From assembly GCF_002954775.1 (NCBI RefSeq), contig NZ_PJME01000010.1, positions 1-64,000 on the forward strand: a DNA stretch of 64,000 nt. Direction: 5' to 3'. Within the stretch, counting starts at the first letter, position 1. Every line of letters begins with the position of its first letter. Below the pieces are notes generated by a model. It saw only the letters and a list, made by a program, of their open reading frames with translations. It did no database searches and was not told the origin of the DNA. The stretch comes from Streptomyces geranii (lineage in GTDB: Bacteria; Actinomycetota; Actinomycetes; Streptomycetales; Streptomycetaceae). This document shows, one piece after another, positions 50,982 through 60,478 of this stretch. A program made the position numbers and the translations under genes.

Positions 50982-52289
50982 CTACTCGGTGGCGCCCCCG
51001 GGCAGCAGGCGGCTGAATCCGGTGTACGTGGCCAGGGAATCCGGCAGGATCACCGAGCCGTCCCGCTGTTGTCCCTGCTCCAGCAGCGCGGCGACGGTGC
51101 GGCCGATCGGGAGGCCGGAGCCGTTGAGGGTGGCCGCGGGCCTTCGTACGGCACCTGACCGGTAGCGGATGCCCGCTCGGCGGCCCTGGAAGGTGCCGCA
51201 GTCCGATACCGAGGAGATCTCGCGGTAGCCGTCGTTGCCGGGCAGCCACACCTCGACGTCGTACGTCTTGCGTGCGGAGAAGCCGATGTCCCCGGCCGGC
51301 AGCAGCACCACCCGGTAGGACAGTTCCAGCCGCTTCAGGCATGCCTCGACGTGACCGAGCATCAGTTCCAGCTGGTCGGCGGCGTCCTCGTCCCGGCAGA
51401 CCCGGACCAGTTCCACCTTGTCGAACTGGTGCAGCCGCAGAATGCCCCGGGTGTCACGGCCGTACGAGCCCGCCTCGGCCCGGTAGCACGGCGTACGGGC
51501 GGTCATGGCCAGCGGCAGCCGGTGTTCGTCGAGCACCTCCCGCGCCACCAGGTTGGTCAGCGGGACCTCGGCGGTGGGGATCAGGAACATCTCCCGGCCG
51601 CCCACCGACGTGGCGAACAGGTCGTCCTCGAACTTCGGCAGCTGTCCCGTGCCGGTCATGGTCTCCCGGCTGACCAGGTGCGGCACCGCGTACTCGGTGT
51701 ACCCGTGCTCCCGGGTGTGCAGGTCGAGGAGGAGCGAACCCAGGGCCCGTTCCAGCAGGGCGCCGGGCCCGCCGCTGACGCTGAACCGGGCCCCGGACAG
51801 CCTGCCCGCCGCCGCGGCGTCCAGTACGCCCAGCCGTTCGCCGAGGTCGGCGTGGTGCCGGCCGAGGCCGGGCCCCGAGCCGCGCGGCGGGCCGACCCGG
51901 CGTATCTCCACGGCCTCCTTCTCGCTGAAGCCGTCGGGCAGGTCGTCCGAGGGCAGGTTCGGCACCGTCAGCAGCAGCCGCTCCAGCTCCTGGTCGGCCT
52001 CCCGGGCCTCGGCCTCCGCGGCCTGCACCCGCTCCCGCAGCCGCCGGTTGCGGACGTGCGGGTCCTCGCCGGAGGCGTCGGCGGCCTCCCCGGCCGGTGT
52101 CCCCTCGGCCCGGCGCGGGCCACGGGACGCCTTCTTCAGCTCGGCCCGCAGCCCGCTCACCTCCGCCAGCGCGGCCAGCCGTCGCTCCTGTACGGCCCGC
52201 AGTGTGTCGAGGTCGAGCGGATGACCGCGCCGGGCCAGCCGGCGTTGTGCCTCAGGACCGCTCTCCAGCAGCTCGCGTACGTCGTGCAC
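50982..52289 (-). CDS. serS2: Second seryl-tRNA synthetase in a biosynthetic cluster
   Basis: A class II synthetase of 435 residues. The N-terminal helical arm is short and altered (AELKKASRGPRRAEG...). Motif 2 is PCYRAEAGSYGRDTRGILRLHQFDKVEL, and motif 3 is TLNGSGLPIGRTVAALLEQ. The EISSVSDCGTFQGRR block differs from the usual SCSN form. Its GTG start at 52289 follows GGAGGGG. Pathway SerRS enzymes supply Ser-tRNA for natural products such as valanimycin (VlmL) or confer resistance (AlbO type). No seryl-AMP-analogue pathway is visible, so precursor supply is favoured. Confidence 0.85.
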   Translation of the reverse strand: MHDVRELLESGPEAQRRLARRGHPLDLDTLRAVQERRLAALAEVSGLRAELKKASRGPRRAEGTPAGEAADASGEDPHVRNRRLRERVQAAEAEAREADQELERLLLTVPNLPSDDLPDGFSEKEAVEIRRVGPPRGSGPGLGRHHADLGERLGVLDAAAAGRLSGARFSVSGGPGALLERALGSLLLDLHTREHGYTEYAVPHLVSRETMTGTGQLPKFEDDLFATSVGGREMFLIPTAEVPLTNLVAREVLDEHRLPLAMTARTPCYRAEAGSYGRDTRGILRLHQFDKVELVRVCRDEDAADQLELMLGHVEACLKRLELSYRVVLLPAGDIGFSARKTYDVEVWLPGNDGYREISSVSDCGTFQGRRAGIRYRSGAVRRPAATLNGSGLPIGRTVAALLEQGQQRDGSVILPDSLATYTGFSRLLPGGATE

Positions 52290-52329
52290 GTGGTTCCCCT
52301 CCAGGTCGGGTGAGCGGCAAGGGCCGGTG

Positions 52330-53823
52330 TCAGCTCAGGTCGGAGACCGTCGCGGGGGTGCGGGCCGGTGCGGCGGTGTCCGCGCGGTCCGGCTCGGCGG
52401 CGACATGCGCGGTGGCCAGCGCCCGGTAGCGCTCGGGCGCGACCGTCCGCAGCCGCAGCGCCCACAGCACGCCCAGCACGGCCACCAGCACGATCACCCA
52501 GGGCAGTTGGGCCACGACGCCACCGGTCGCGCCGGTCAGCACGTCGAAGTTGCCGACCACCAGCCACACGGTGGCGGCCAGCCCGGCGAACGCCAGCAGC
52601 GGCACCACCGTGCCCCGCCACCAGCCCGCCCGGACGCCCTTGCGGCGCAGCGCCACGGCCGACAGCGCGGACAGCGCCTGAAGGACCACGATCCCGAGGG
52701 TGCCCAGGCCGAGCATGCTGGTCGTCATGTTCGCGTACGGGTCCAGACCACCGGCCGCGAAGGCGACCGCGGCGACCGCGCACACCGCCACCTGCACGAT
52801 CCCGGCCAGGTGCGGCGAGCCGAACCTCGGGTGCAGGCGGCCGAGGAACGCGGGCAGCAGACCGTCGTCGGCCAGCACCTGGGCGTACCGGTTGGAGGCC
52901 GTGTGCAGGGCCAGGGTCGCGGCGAACAGGCTGGAGCAGAGCATGATCTGCAGGGCGGTGCTGCCGGCGGACCCGAGGTAGTCGTCGCCCAGGACGAAGA
53001 AGAGGTCGCCGAGCTGCTTCCCTGCGGTCTCCCGCACCTGGCCCGCGCCGATCGCGCCGACCGCCACCCAGCTGGTCAGGGCGTAGAAGCCGGAGATCAG
53101 GACGGCGGCGACATAGGTCGCCCGGGGCACGCTGCGCCGTGGGTTGCGGGTTTCCTTGCCGTAGAGGGCGGCCGACTCGAAGCCGATGAACGACACGAAG
53201 GCGAACATCAGCGAGACACCGAGCCCGGGTCCGGTGGCCGCGTGCCAGGAGAACGAGGTGCCCGGCAGCGCCGACAGACCGTGCCGGGCCAGCACCGCCA
53301 CGTTCAGGGCGACCAGGACGCCGATCTCGGCGACCATCAGCACGGCCAGCACCCGGGCGCTGAGGGCGATGTCCCGGTACCCCAGTACGGCGATCAGCGC
53401 GAGGCCGATCGCGGCACACCACTCCCACGACAGGTGCGCGCCGTGGTCGGCCAGCACGAGGCTGGTGAAGTAGCCCGAGGCGCCGACCAGTCCGATCGTC
53501 GCGCAGTTGTAGGAGACGACCGCCGTCCAGCCGCTGCCGACCGCCGCGGGCCGGCCGAGGCCGTCGGCGACGGAGGCGTAGAAGCCGCCCGAGCCGCCGG
53601 TCCTGCGGGCACTGATCGCGTACCCGACGGAGAAGCACAGCAGGGTCAGCCCGGCGAACAGGAACGCGGCGGGCACCCCCTCGGCGGTACCGATCGCGAA
53701 CGCCAGCGGGACGGTGCCGACCATCGCGGACAGCGGCGCGGCGGCGGCGACGATCATGAAGACGATATGGCTGGTGGTGAGGGTTCTCGTAGGGGCGGCG
53801 GGGGCGGGACTTCCGGCGGTCAT
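52330..53823 (-). CDS. APC-family amino-acid permease
   Basis: A 497-residue permease with 12-14 helices, of the APC superfamily: SHIVFMIVAAAAPLSAMVG at helix 1, SGGFYASVADGLGRPAAVGSGW, and FVSFIGFESAALYGKETRNPRRSVPRATY, the diagnostic cytoplasmic stretch. It lies between the KS and SerRS genes in the leftward set. It may import serine or export an amino-acid product; neither is shown by sequence. Confidence 0.88.
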   Translation of the reverse strand: MTAGSPAPAAPTRTLTTSHIVFMIVAAAAPLSAMVGTVPLAFAIGTAEGVPAAFLFAGLTLLCFSVGYAISARRTGGSGGFYASVADGLGRPAAVGSGWTAVVSYNCATIGLVGASGYFTSLVLADHGAHLSWEWCAAIGLALIAVLGYRDIALSARVLAVLMVAEIGVLVALNVAVLARHGLSALPGTSFSWHAATGPGLGVSLMFAFVSFIGFESAALYGKETRNPRRSVPRATYVAAVLISGFYALTSWVAVGAIGAGQVRETAGKQLGDLFFVLGDDYLGSAGSTALQIMLCSSLFAATLALHTASNRYAQVLADDGLLPAFLGRLHPRFGSPHLAGIVQVAVCAVAAVAFAAGGLDPYANMTTSMLGLGTLGIVVLQALSALSAVALRRKGVRAGWWRGTVVPLLAFAGLAATVWLVVGNFDVLTGATGGVVAQLPWVIVLVAVLGVLWALRLRTVAPERYRALATAHVAAEPDRADTAAPARTPATVSDLS

Positions 53824-53929
53824 GGCGTGCTCCTGGGATCGTGGACCGGGTATCCGGCGTGGCGGGCGGAGGGGAACGGCGAAGGGGAACGGCGGAGGTG
53901 CTGGACGGGACCGCGCGTCCCGGGTCGGT

Positions 53930-55147
53930 TCAGGCGGTCGTGAGGGCCAGTACGGCGTTCTGGCCGCCGAAGCCCATCGAGCTGCTCAGGGCGAGGTCGA
54001 ACCGGGTCGCCGTGGCCGTCGCGGCCACCTTGATCTCGCAGGCGGGGTCGGGGACTTCGAGGTTGGCGGTGGGCGGCACCAGCTGCTCCTCCAGGCCGAG
54101 CACGGTGAACGCGGCCTCGACCGCCCCCGCCGCGCCGAGCAGATGACCGGTGACCCCCTTGGTGGACGTCACCAGCGGGTCGCCCAGCACCCGGCGCACC
54201 ACCCGGGCCTCGGCCAGGTCGTTCAGCCGGGTCGCCGTACCGTGCGCGTTGACGTGCCCTACGTCGGACGGCGCACACCCGGCGTCGGCCAGCGCGGCCC
54301 GCATCGCCGCCTCCAGGCCGAGCCCGTCCGGGTGCGGGGACGTCACGTGGTGGGCGTCGGCGGAGGCGCCGTACCCGGCCACCCGGGCCCGGACGCGGGC
54401 ACCCCGGGCGCGGGCGTCGGCGGACCGCTCCAGGACCAGTACGCCCGCGCCCTCCCCGGCGACGAAGCCGTCCCGGTCCGCGTCGAACGGCCGGGAGGCC
54501 GCCGCCGGGTCGTCGGCGCGGCGCGACAGCGTGCCCATCCGGGCGAAGCCGGCCATCACCAAGGGCGTGATCATGGCCTCGCCGCCCCCGGTGAGGACCA
54601 CGTCGCACCGGTCCAGGAGCAGCAGGTCACGGGCGACGCCGACGGCCGTGGTGCCGGACGCGCACGCCGTGGCCACCACCAGGTTGGGGCCCCTCGCGCC
54701 GAACTCGATGGCCGTCTGGCCGGCCAGCATGTTCGGCAGCTGCATCGGCAGCAGCAGCGGGGAGACCCGGTGCGCAGAGTGCTCCACCAGCACCCGGTGC
54801 TGCTCCTCCACGGTGCCGGGTCCGCCGTCGGCGCAGCCGAGGACCACGCCGACCCGGGCGCCGTCCCAGGAGGCCGGGTCGAGACCGGCGTCGGTGATCG
54901 CCTCGCGCGCCGCGACCAGCGTGAACTGGCTGAAGCGGTCGAGCCGGTGGGCCCGGCGGGCGCCGAGCAGGGCGTCCGGGTCCCAGTCGGGCACCCGGCA
55001 CGAGATACGTACCGGATTGCCGTCCAGGGCGGGGTCGAGGGCGGCGGCGGAGCGGCCGGCGAGGACGCCCGCCCAGCTCGCGGCGGTGCCGATCCCGGCC
55101 GGGGTGACCAGGCCGAGACCGGTGACGGCGATGTCGGGGCCGGCCAT
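53930..55147 (-). CDS. KAS II / type II ketosynthase
   Basis: A 405-residue ketosynthase. Active-site C162 is in VVATACASGTTAVG; the two His lie in VNAHGTAT and TKGVTGHLLGAAG. The ATG at 55147 shares one base with the ACP stop (TGATG). It has no chain-length-factor partner, so with KAS III and the ACP it could make or extend a short fatty chain, or add acetate units as in elaiomycin-like products. It is a distant paralog of the lone KS at 15263-16582. Confidence 0.9.
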   Translation of the reverse strand: MAGPDIAVTGLGLVTPAGIGTAASWAGVLAGRSAAALDPALDGNPVRISCRVPDWDPDALLGARRAHRLDRFSQFTLVAAREAITDAGLDPASWDGARVGVVLGCADGGPGTVEEQHRVLVEHSAHRVSPLLLPMQLPNMLAGQTAIEFGARGPNLVVATACASGTTAVGVARDLLLLDRCDVVLTGGGEAMITPLVMAGFARMGTLSRRADDPAAASRPFDADRDGFVAGEGAGVLVLERSADARARGARVRARVAGYGASADAHHVTSPHPDGLGLEAAMRAALADAGCAPSDVGHVNAHGTATRLNDLAEARVVRRVLGDPLVTSTKGVTGHLLGAAGAVEAAFTVLGLEEQLVPPTANLEVPDPACEIKVAATATATRFDLALSSSMGFGGQNAVLALTTA

Positions 55148-55377
55148 CACACCCGCGCGCTTCCCTGCTCTATCAGCTTCACCATGTCCCCGACGGTCTC
55201 CGCCTCCAGCAGTTCGTCGTCGGAGACGGACACCCCCAGCTCGGTCTCCAGGACGAGCGACAGCTCGACCACGGCGAGCGAGTCCAGCTCGATGTCCTCC
55301 AGGGTGGCCTCCAGGGTGATCTGCTCGGGGGTGACCTTGAGCTTGTTGACCAGGATTTCCTTCAGCTTCTCGAACAT
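55147..55377 (-). CDS. Discrete acyl carrier protein
   Basis: A 76-residue ACP with the phosphopantetheine site at S33 in IELDSLAVVEL. The start (MFEKLKEILVNKL) and the acidic helices match type II ACPs. It lies between KAS III and KS in the operon. The PPTase domain at 31020-31540 or a housekeeping Sfp enzyme could activate it. Confidence 0.92.
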   Translation of the reverse strand: MFEKLKEILVNKLKVTPEQITLEATLEDIELDSLAVVELSLVLETELGVSVSDDELLEAETVGDMVKLIEQGSARV

Positions 55378-55436
55378 GACGTGCTCGCCTCCAAGGCGAC
55401 GGTTGGTGAGGGTGAGGGTGAGGGTGTGCGGCCCGG

Positions 55437-56456
55437 CTACAGCTCGGGCCAGGTCAGGGTCGCCGCGCCCCAGGCCAGACCGCCGCCGAAGGCGGTCAGC
55501 AGCAGGCGGTCGCCGGCCCGCAGGCCGCCGTCGGCGGTGCTCTGGTCGAGCAGCAGCGGGATCGAGGCGCCGCCGGTGTTGCCGACGTGCTCGATGTTGG
55601 ACAGCCGGCGCTCCGGCCCGATGCCGAGGCGCTCCGCGACCGCGTCGAGGATGCGCGCGTTCGCCTGGTGCGCGGCGAACCGGTCGACGTCCTCCGGCCG
55701 CCAGCCGGTGTCGGCGAGCGAGCGCAGCGAGGCCGCGGTCATCCGCTCCACCGCGTGCCGGTAGGTGGCCCGGCCGGCCATCCGGAAGTACTCGTCGCCC
55801 GGCTCCGGAGGGATCCCGGAGGAGCGCTGGCGCGAGCCGCCGGCCGGCACGGTGATGAGGTCGCTCAGCTCGCCGTCGCTGCCGAGGACCACCGAGCCGA
55901 GGGCGCCCGGCTCGTCCGCCGCACCGGCCCGCAGCACCACGGCACCGGCGCCGTCCGCGAAGATGACCGCCGTACCGCGGTCGGCCGGGTCGATGATCGT
56001 GGTGAACGCGTCCGCCGCGACGACCAGCACCCGGTCGGCCAGCCCGGACGCGATGAACCCGGCCCCGGCGGCCAGGGCGTACAGGAAGCCGGTGCACACC
56101 GCCGCCACGTCGAAGGCGGGCACGCCGTTGAGGCCCAGCCGGGCGGCCACCGCCGGGGCGGTCGCCGGGCAGAGGTGGTCCGGGGTGGTGGTGGCCAGCA
56201 CCACCGCGTCGACCTGCGAGTCCTGAGCCGACTTCAGGGCCCGTCGGCCCGCCTCGACGGCGAGGTCGGAGGTGGCGGTGCCCGGGGTGACCACGTGCCG
56301 GGAGGCGATCCCGGTCCGGGAGCGGATCCACTCGTCGGAGGTGTCGAGTCGGGCCGTCAGCTCCTCGTTGGTGACCACCGTCGGCGGTACGTGGCCACCG
56401 ACCCCGGCGATCACGGCCGCCCGCCCGGCACGGGCCCCGAAGACGGGGGCGGTCAC
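55437..56456 (-). CDS. KAS III (FabH-like) starter ketosynthase
   Basis: A 339-residue thiolase-fold enzyme. The triad C121 (AAVCTGF), H263 (AAHQAN) and N293 (VGNTGGAS) is intact. DEWIRSRTGIASRH is the FabH substrate-loop signature. The GTG start overlaps the diiron-gene stop (GTGA). It would start the chain on the adjacent ACP from an acyl-CoA. The GTG choice is supported by the overlap. Confidence 0.92.
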   Translation of the reverse strand: MTAPVFGARAGRAAVIAGVGGHVPPTVVTNEELTARLDTSDEWIRSRTGIASRHVVTPGTATSDLAVEAGRRALKSAQDSQVDAVVLATTTPDHLCPATAPAVAARLGLNGVPAFDVAAVCTGFLYALAAGAGFIASGLADRVLVVAADAFTTIIDPADRGTAVIFADGAGAVVLRAGAADEPGALGSVVLGSDGELSDLITVPAGGSRQRSSGIPPEPGDEYFRMAGRATYRHAVERMTAASLRSLADTGWRPEDVDRFAAHQANARILDAVAERLGIGPERRLSNIEHVGNTGGASIPLLLDQSTADGGLRAGDRLLLTAFGGGLAWGAATLTWPEL

Positions 56457-57478
56457 GGCCGCCCACCCCCTACCGGGGCACCGGCGGCCGGGCGGGTCTC
56501 GCCGGTGACCCGTGCCGTCGCGTCCGTCGGCAGGCCCATGTACGCCATCCGGCTCGCGGCCATCTCGTCCGTCCAGCGCTCGGCCATGTCGTAGCGCTGC
56601 ACAGGCGTGGTGTCGAGCAGGCGTACGCCCGGCCAGACCTCGTAGTCGCCGATCAGCTCGGCCTGTTCGAGCATGCCCCGCTGGAACAGCTCCTCGCGGT
56701 GGATGACGTAGGGCCGGTCCGGGACCCGGTCCCACAGCTCGGTGCCGGCCGCGAGGATCTCCAGGAGCCGGGGCAGGTACTCGGGGTGGTCCCGGACGTG
56801 GTCGCGCAGGATGGTGCTGGCCACGGTCAGATGCCGGATCTCGTCGATCGCGGTGCCCCGGGAGATCTCCTGGGTGGCCGCCGACAGCGGGGTCCACTTG
56901 CGTTCGCTCAGCTCGGCGGCCGGGGCGAGGACGCCCTCGATGACGATGGCGAAGACGGCCACCCCGCCGTGGAAGTCCCCCTGGTCGCGGATGATCTCCA
57001 GGGTGAAGTCCTCCACCGGCTGGAGGACCTCGCGCCGGTACTCGGCGGCCATCTCGTCGATGTCCGCCGCCAACGTCCGTTCCGGCAGGCCCAGTTCGAC
57101 CAGGTGGTTGCGGAACACCCGGGCGTGCCTGGCCTCGTCCATCAGCTGGGTGGCGTAGAACTCCAGCTCCGGGATGCCGGGGGCGCGCGAGACGTAGTGG
57201 CCCAGCAGACGGGTGGCGATCTCCTCCGACAGACTGCGGAAGCCGAACTCCAGGACCAGCGCCTCGCGCAGCGGTCCCGGCCGGCGCAGGAACTCCGGCA
57301 CCTCGGCCTTCTCGTGGTGCCCGGTGGCACCGCGGTCCCGCAGGGTGCCCTGGGCGACCTCGGTGAACCAGTACGCCAGGTTGCAGTGGTCCGGGCCGAG
57401 GGTCAGCTCCTTGGCCCCGTCGAGCAGGCCGGGGGCGGTGTCCCAGTCGGCCTCTTCGGCGGCGGGCGCGTTCGTCAT
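56453..57478 (-). CDS. Ferritin-like diiron oxygenase (VlmB-like candidate)
   Basis: A 341-residue diiron protein. Two E-x-x-H pairs, E115-xx-H118 (DEARH) and E213-xx-H216 (DEIRH), with additional Glu in the EEIATRLLGHY and IVIEGVLAP helices, fit a ferritin-like diiron centre. It overlaps both the flavin reductase and KAS III genes. As I recall, the valanimycin gene vlmB encodes a protein of this type needed at the azoxy-forming stage; in this gene set it is the best candidate for N-N or N oxidation. The AurF-like gene at 164-1093 is a separate paralog. Confidence 0.75.
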   Translation of the reverse strand: MTNAPAAEEADWDTAPGLLDGAKELTLGPDHCNLAYWFTEVAQGTLRDRGATGHHEKAEVPEFLRRPGPLREALVLEFGFRSLSEEIATRLLGHYVSRAPGIPELEFYATQLMDEARHARVFRNHLVELGLPERTLAADIDEMAAEYRREVLQPVEDFTLEIIRDQGDFHGGVAVFAIVIEGVLAPAAELSERKWTPLSAATQEISRGTAIDEIRHLTVASTILRDHVRDHPEYLPRLLEILAAGTELWDRVPDRPYVIHREELFQRGMLEQAELIGDYEVWPGVRLLDTTPVQRYDMAERWTDEMAASRMAYMGLPTDATARVTGETRPAAGAPVGGGRP

Positions 57479-58053
57479 GAGGGCAGCTCCTCCTCGGTGT
57501 TCCCGGCGTCGTTCCCGGCGTCGTTGTCCGTGTCGTTCTCCGCGACCGGGATCAGCCGCCCGGCGAAGATCTCCCCGGAGCAGCTGATCAGCGGGTCCCC
57601 CTCGGCGGTGTCGGCGTGGACGACCGCGCCGAGCAGCACCTCGTGGTCGCCGACCTGGAAGCGGCCGACCACCCGGCAGTCGTAGTGCGCCAGCGCGCCG
57701 TGGAAGAGCGGCGCCCCCGAATAGGTGGCCGGACGCCAGTCGATGCCCCGGAACTGGGCGGCGCCGTCGGGCCGGGAGCTCTCGGCGAAGTGGCGGGCCA
57801 GCAGGGCCTGTTCGTCGCTGAGCACGTTGACCGCGAACCGGCCCTCGGCGGTGGCGAGCTTGGCCAGCACCGAGTCGGGCTTCAGGCACACGCCCAGCAC
57901 CTGCGGGCGGCGGGAGATCCGGGTCACCGTACTGACGGTGGTGCCGTGACGGCGGCCGTCGTGGTCGGCGGTGATCACCGACACGGGCGTGGCCAGCCGG
58001 CGCATGGCCCGGTCGTGCGCGCTCCAGCGGCTGCGCAGTGCCACCCGGCTCAT
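57475..58053 (-). CDS. Flavin reductase (VlmR-like)
   Basis: A 192-residue flavin reductase-like protein: MRRLATPVSVITADHDGRRHGTT, VTRISRRPQVLGVCLKPDSVL, GRFAVNVLSDEQALLARHF. It should supply FMNH2/FADH2 to the acyl-CoA-dehydrogenase-like flavoprotein at 60479, as VlmR does for the amine N-hydroxylase VlmH. The acidic C-terminus carries a NDTDNDAGNDAGNTEEE run. It overlaps genes on both sides by 4 bp. Confidence 0.88.
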   Translation of the reverse strand: MSRVALRSRWSAHDRAMRRLATPVSVITADHDGRRHGTTVSTVTRISRRPQVLGVCLKPDSVLAKLATAEGRFAVNVLSDEQALLARHFAESSRPDGAAQFRGIDWRPATYSGAPLFHGALAHYDCRVVGRFQVGDHEVLLGAVVHADTAEGDPLISCSGEIFAGRLIPVAENDTDNDAGNDAGNTEEELPS

Positions 58054-58607
58054 CGGGTCGCCTCCCGACCGGCCGGGACGGACACGTCGAGCGGTCGGGC
58101 GCCGGCCCCGGGGACGTGCCCCACCGCGACCGGGTCGCTCGCGTGCCCGACCGGCTTGGGGTGCTGGAGACCCAGGTCGTCGAGGAGGCGCAGATAGCCG
58201 GACTGGCGGACCGGCTCGAAGGGCAGCGCGTACGACTTCATGAAGTTGCCGAACAGCCCCCGGTCGCCGAAGAGATGGAAGGGCAGCACCAGCAGCGCCC
58301 ACTCCGGCCCGACCAGCCAGCACCACAGGGCGGCGACGGCGCCCTGGGTGATCAGGCTGTGCATGACGTTGTAGGCGACGTAGTAGCCCTTGTGGATGGG
58401 GGCCCGGCCGCCGGAGCGGCGGAAGGCGATGGCGCCCGGGATGTAGCCGATCAGGTCTATGTAGAGGAACAGCCCGATGGCGGGCAGCCAGCGGATGTCG
58501 GTGAAGTGCCAGACGATCAGACCGGTCGTCACCGCCAGACCGACCAGGTACTCGGCGCGGTGGAGCGAGAAGGTCCTCGGTGTCTCGAAGGGATTTGCCT
58601 GGTCCAC
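58050..58607 (-). CDS. Small membrane protein with conserved His (VlmO-like candidate)
   Basis: A 185-residue protein with about four membrane helices. His residues lie in HKGYYVAYNVMHS and LPFHLFGDRGLFGNF, patterns seen in membrane oxidases and desaturase-like proteins. The GTG at 58607 is preceded by AGGAGT. From memory, the valanimycin cluster encodes a small membrane protein VlmO that acts with VlmB late in azoxy formation; this gene sits directly before the diiron and flavin-reductase genes. The assignment is by context and needs alignment. Confidence 0.55.
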   Translation of the reverse strand: MDQANPFETPRTFSLHRAEYLVGLAVTTGLIVWHFTDIRWLPAIGLFLYIDLIGYIPGAIAFRRSGGRAPIHKGYYVAYNVMHSLITQGAVAALWCWLVGPEWALLVLPFHLFGDRGLFGNFMKSYALPFEPVRQSGYLRLLDDLGLQHPKPVGHASDPVAVGHVPGAGARPLDVSVPAGREATR

Positions 58608-58675
58608 GGTGGACTCCTGACAGATGGGGAGGGATACGGGTGGACTGCGGGCCGGGTGCGCGCCGCCGCCCGGGG

Positions 58676-59164
58676 TCAGCCCGCGCTCGGCGCGGCTGCC
58701 GTGTCGAGGTTCAGGTCCGGGTCGAGGACCGTGGTGCCGGGGAAGAGGCCGCTGACGGCCCAGGCGACGGTCTCCCGGATGACGCGCTCGGCGATCGGGT
58801 CGAGGATGCTGGCGAGGCTCGGGATGCCGAAGTCGAAGTCGGCCCGGAAGACGACGGAGACGTCCGGGCCCTCCTGACGCAGCGTCCACACGCCCTCGAA
58901 GCTGTCGAAGTCGCCGTCGGTCTGCCGGAACCGGATCTCCAGCAGGTCGGGGAGGAAGGTGTCCTCCTCGGTCCAGCGCAGCAGCCCGCTGCGGAAGTGC
59001 AGCTCCCAGCTGGAGGAGCCGACCGGCTCGGGCAGCGTCGCGTGCACCTCGGTGGAGCGCACGTGCGGGGCGAGTTCTGGGTAGCGCTCCCAGCGCGGGA
59101 CGGTGGTGAAGACGTCCTCGGCGGAGGCGAGGCGCACGAGGGCGTGGAGTTCGACGTGTCGCAT
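58676..59164 (-). CDS. SRPBCC (START-like) ligand-binding protein
   Basis: A 162-residue SRPBCC protein with the pattern VELHALVRLASAEDVFTTVPRWERYPELAPHV and WELHFRSGLLRWTEED, as in polyketide cyclases/aromatases. It probably binds a fatty intermediate in the helix-grip pocket. Its start is 2 bp after the aminotransferase stop. Whether it catalyses ring formation here is unclear, because no reduced polyketide set is visible. Confidence 0.8.
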   Translation of the reverse strand: MRHVELHALVRLASAEDVFTTVPRWERYPELAPHVRSTEVHATLPEPVGSSSWELHFRSGLLRWTEEDTFLPDLLEIRFRQTDGDFDSFEGVWTLRQEGPDVSVVFRADFDFGIPSLASILDPIAERVIRETVAWAVSGLFPGTTVLDPDLNLDTAAAPSAG

Positions 59165-59166
59165 GG

Positions 59167-60450
59167 TCAGTTGCCGCCTTCGGGCATCGTGGCCGAGCCC
59201 CGTACGAGGTCGACGGTGGCCTTGTCGAAGGAGTCGAGGAGGAACTCGACGTCCCGGTCGGTGAGGATCGCGGGCGGTGTGAACCGCACCACGGAGGAGC
59301 CGTTCATCGAGTGGTTGGCGACCACCCCGTGGTTGAACAGTTCGATCAGCAGCTCCCCGGCGAGCCCCGGCTCGACCAGCTCGACGCCGATCAGCAGGCC
59401 CTGGCCGCGCACCTCCACGACCAGGTCGGGGATGTTGCGCCGGGCGATCTCGGTGATCCGCGGCAGCAGCCGGGCGCCCAGCTCGCGGGCCCGGGGCACC
59501 AGTTCCTCCTCACGGATCGCCCGGACCGTGCCCTGCACCGCCGCCATCAGCAGCGGCTGTCCGGAGAAGGTCGACGTGTGGACGTACGGGTCCTTGTCGA
59601 AGGGACGGAACGCCTGCCGGGTCGCGAGGGCCGCCGAGACCGGCACCACCCCGCCGCCGAGCGCCTTGCCGGCCAGCAGGACGTCCGGGCGGACACCCTC
59701 GGCGTCCAGTCCCCACCACTCGCCGAGCCGTCCGAAGCCGGTCTGCACCTCGTCGAGCACCAGGAAGCCGTCGAACTCCCGGACCGCCTCCTCGACCTGC
59801 TTGAGGTAGCCCTTGGGCGGGATGATCACACCGCCCTCGCCCTGCACCGGCTCGACGATCACGCAGACCTCGCCGGGGTGCCGTGACAGCTCCGCGCGCA
59901 GCGCGTCGATGTCGCCGAAGGGCAGATGCGTGACATCGGGGAGCAGCGGGCGGAAGGGCGCCTGGTAGACGTCCTTGGCGGTGGCCGACAGGGCGCCGAG
60001 CGTCTTGCCGTGGTAGCCGCCGTTCATGGAGACCGTCCGTTTGCGGCCGTTCGCCCGGGCCAGCTTGAGGCCGGTCTCGACGGCCTCCGCGCCGGAGAGG
60101 GAGAAGTGCACCCGGTCCAGGCCCTCCGGGGCGACCGAGACCAGCGCCTCGGCGGCGCGGGCGACGGTCGGCTCCAGCAGGATGCGGGTGGCCACCGGGT
60201 GGGTCTCCAGCTGCCGCCGTACCTCCTCCATCACGACGGGGTGGCGGGCGCCCATGATGAAGACGCCGTAGCCGCCCGCGTTCAGGAAGCGCGAGCCGTC
60301 GGAGGTGGTCAGCCAGGCGCCCCGCGACTCGACCTCCATATGGGTGCCGAAGAGTTCGGCCAGGGTGGCCCGGCCCTTGCTCAGATGGGCCCGGTAGAGC
60401 CGGAGAACCTCCTCCTCCTGGCTGACCGGTGCGTCGACGCTCGTGGTCAT
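59167..60450 (-). CDS. PLP class III aminotransferase
   Basis: A 427-residue class III (acetylornithine/putrescine type) aminotransferase. PLP Lys is K262 in LLAGKALGGGVVP; D233 in LVLDEVQTGFGRLG; the phosphate and substrate region is HFSLSGAEAVETGLKLAR. It likely converts the aldehyde made by the ALDH-like reductase to an alkylamine, the same type of chemistry proposed for octylamine in elaiomycin. Its ATG at 60450 lies 28 bp after the flavoprotein stop. Confidence 0.9.
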   Translation of the reverse strand: MTTSVDAPVSQEEEVLRLYRAHLSKGRATLAELFGTHMEVESRGAWLTTSDGSRFLNAGGYGVFIMGARHPVVMEEVRRQLETHPVATRILLEPTVARAAEALVSVAPEGLDRVHFSLSGAEAVETGLKLARANGRKRTVSMNGGYHGKTLGALSATAKDVYQAPFRPLLPDVTHLPFGDIDALRAELSRHPGEVCVIVEPVQGEGGVIIPPKGYLKQVEEAVREFDGFLVLDEVQTGFGRLGEWWGLDAEGVRPDVLLAGKALGGGVVPVSAALATRQAFRPFDKDPYVHTSTFSGQPLLMAAVQGTVRAIREEELVPRARELGARLLPRITEIARRNIPDLVVEVRGQGLLIGVELVEPGLAGELLIELFNHGVVANHSMNGSSVVRFTPPAILTDRDVEFLLDSFDKATVDLVRGSATMPEGGN

Positions 60451-60478
60451 GGGTGACTCGCTTTCGATCCGGGGACGG

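Noticed and set aside
50982..52289. SerRS as a self-resistance copy against a seryl-AMP analogue
   Set aside because: No sideromycin or nucleoside genes are visible; precursor supply fits the neighbours better. It is not excluded.
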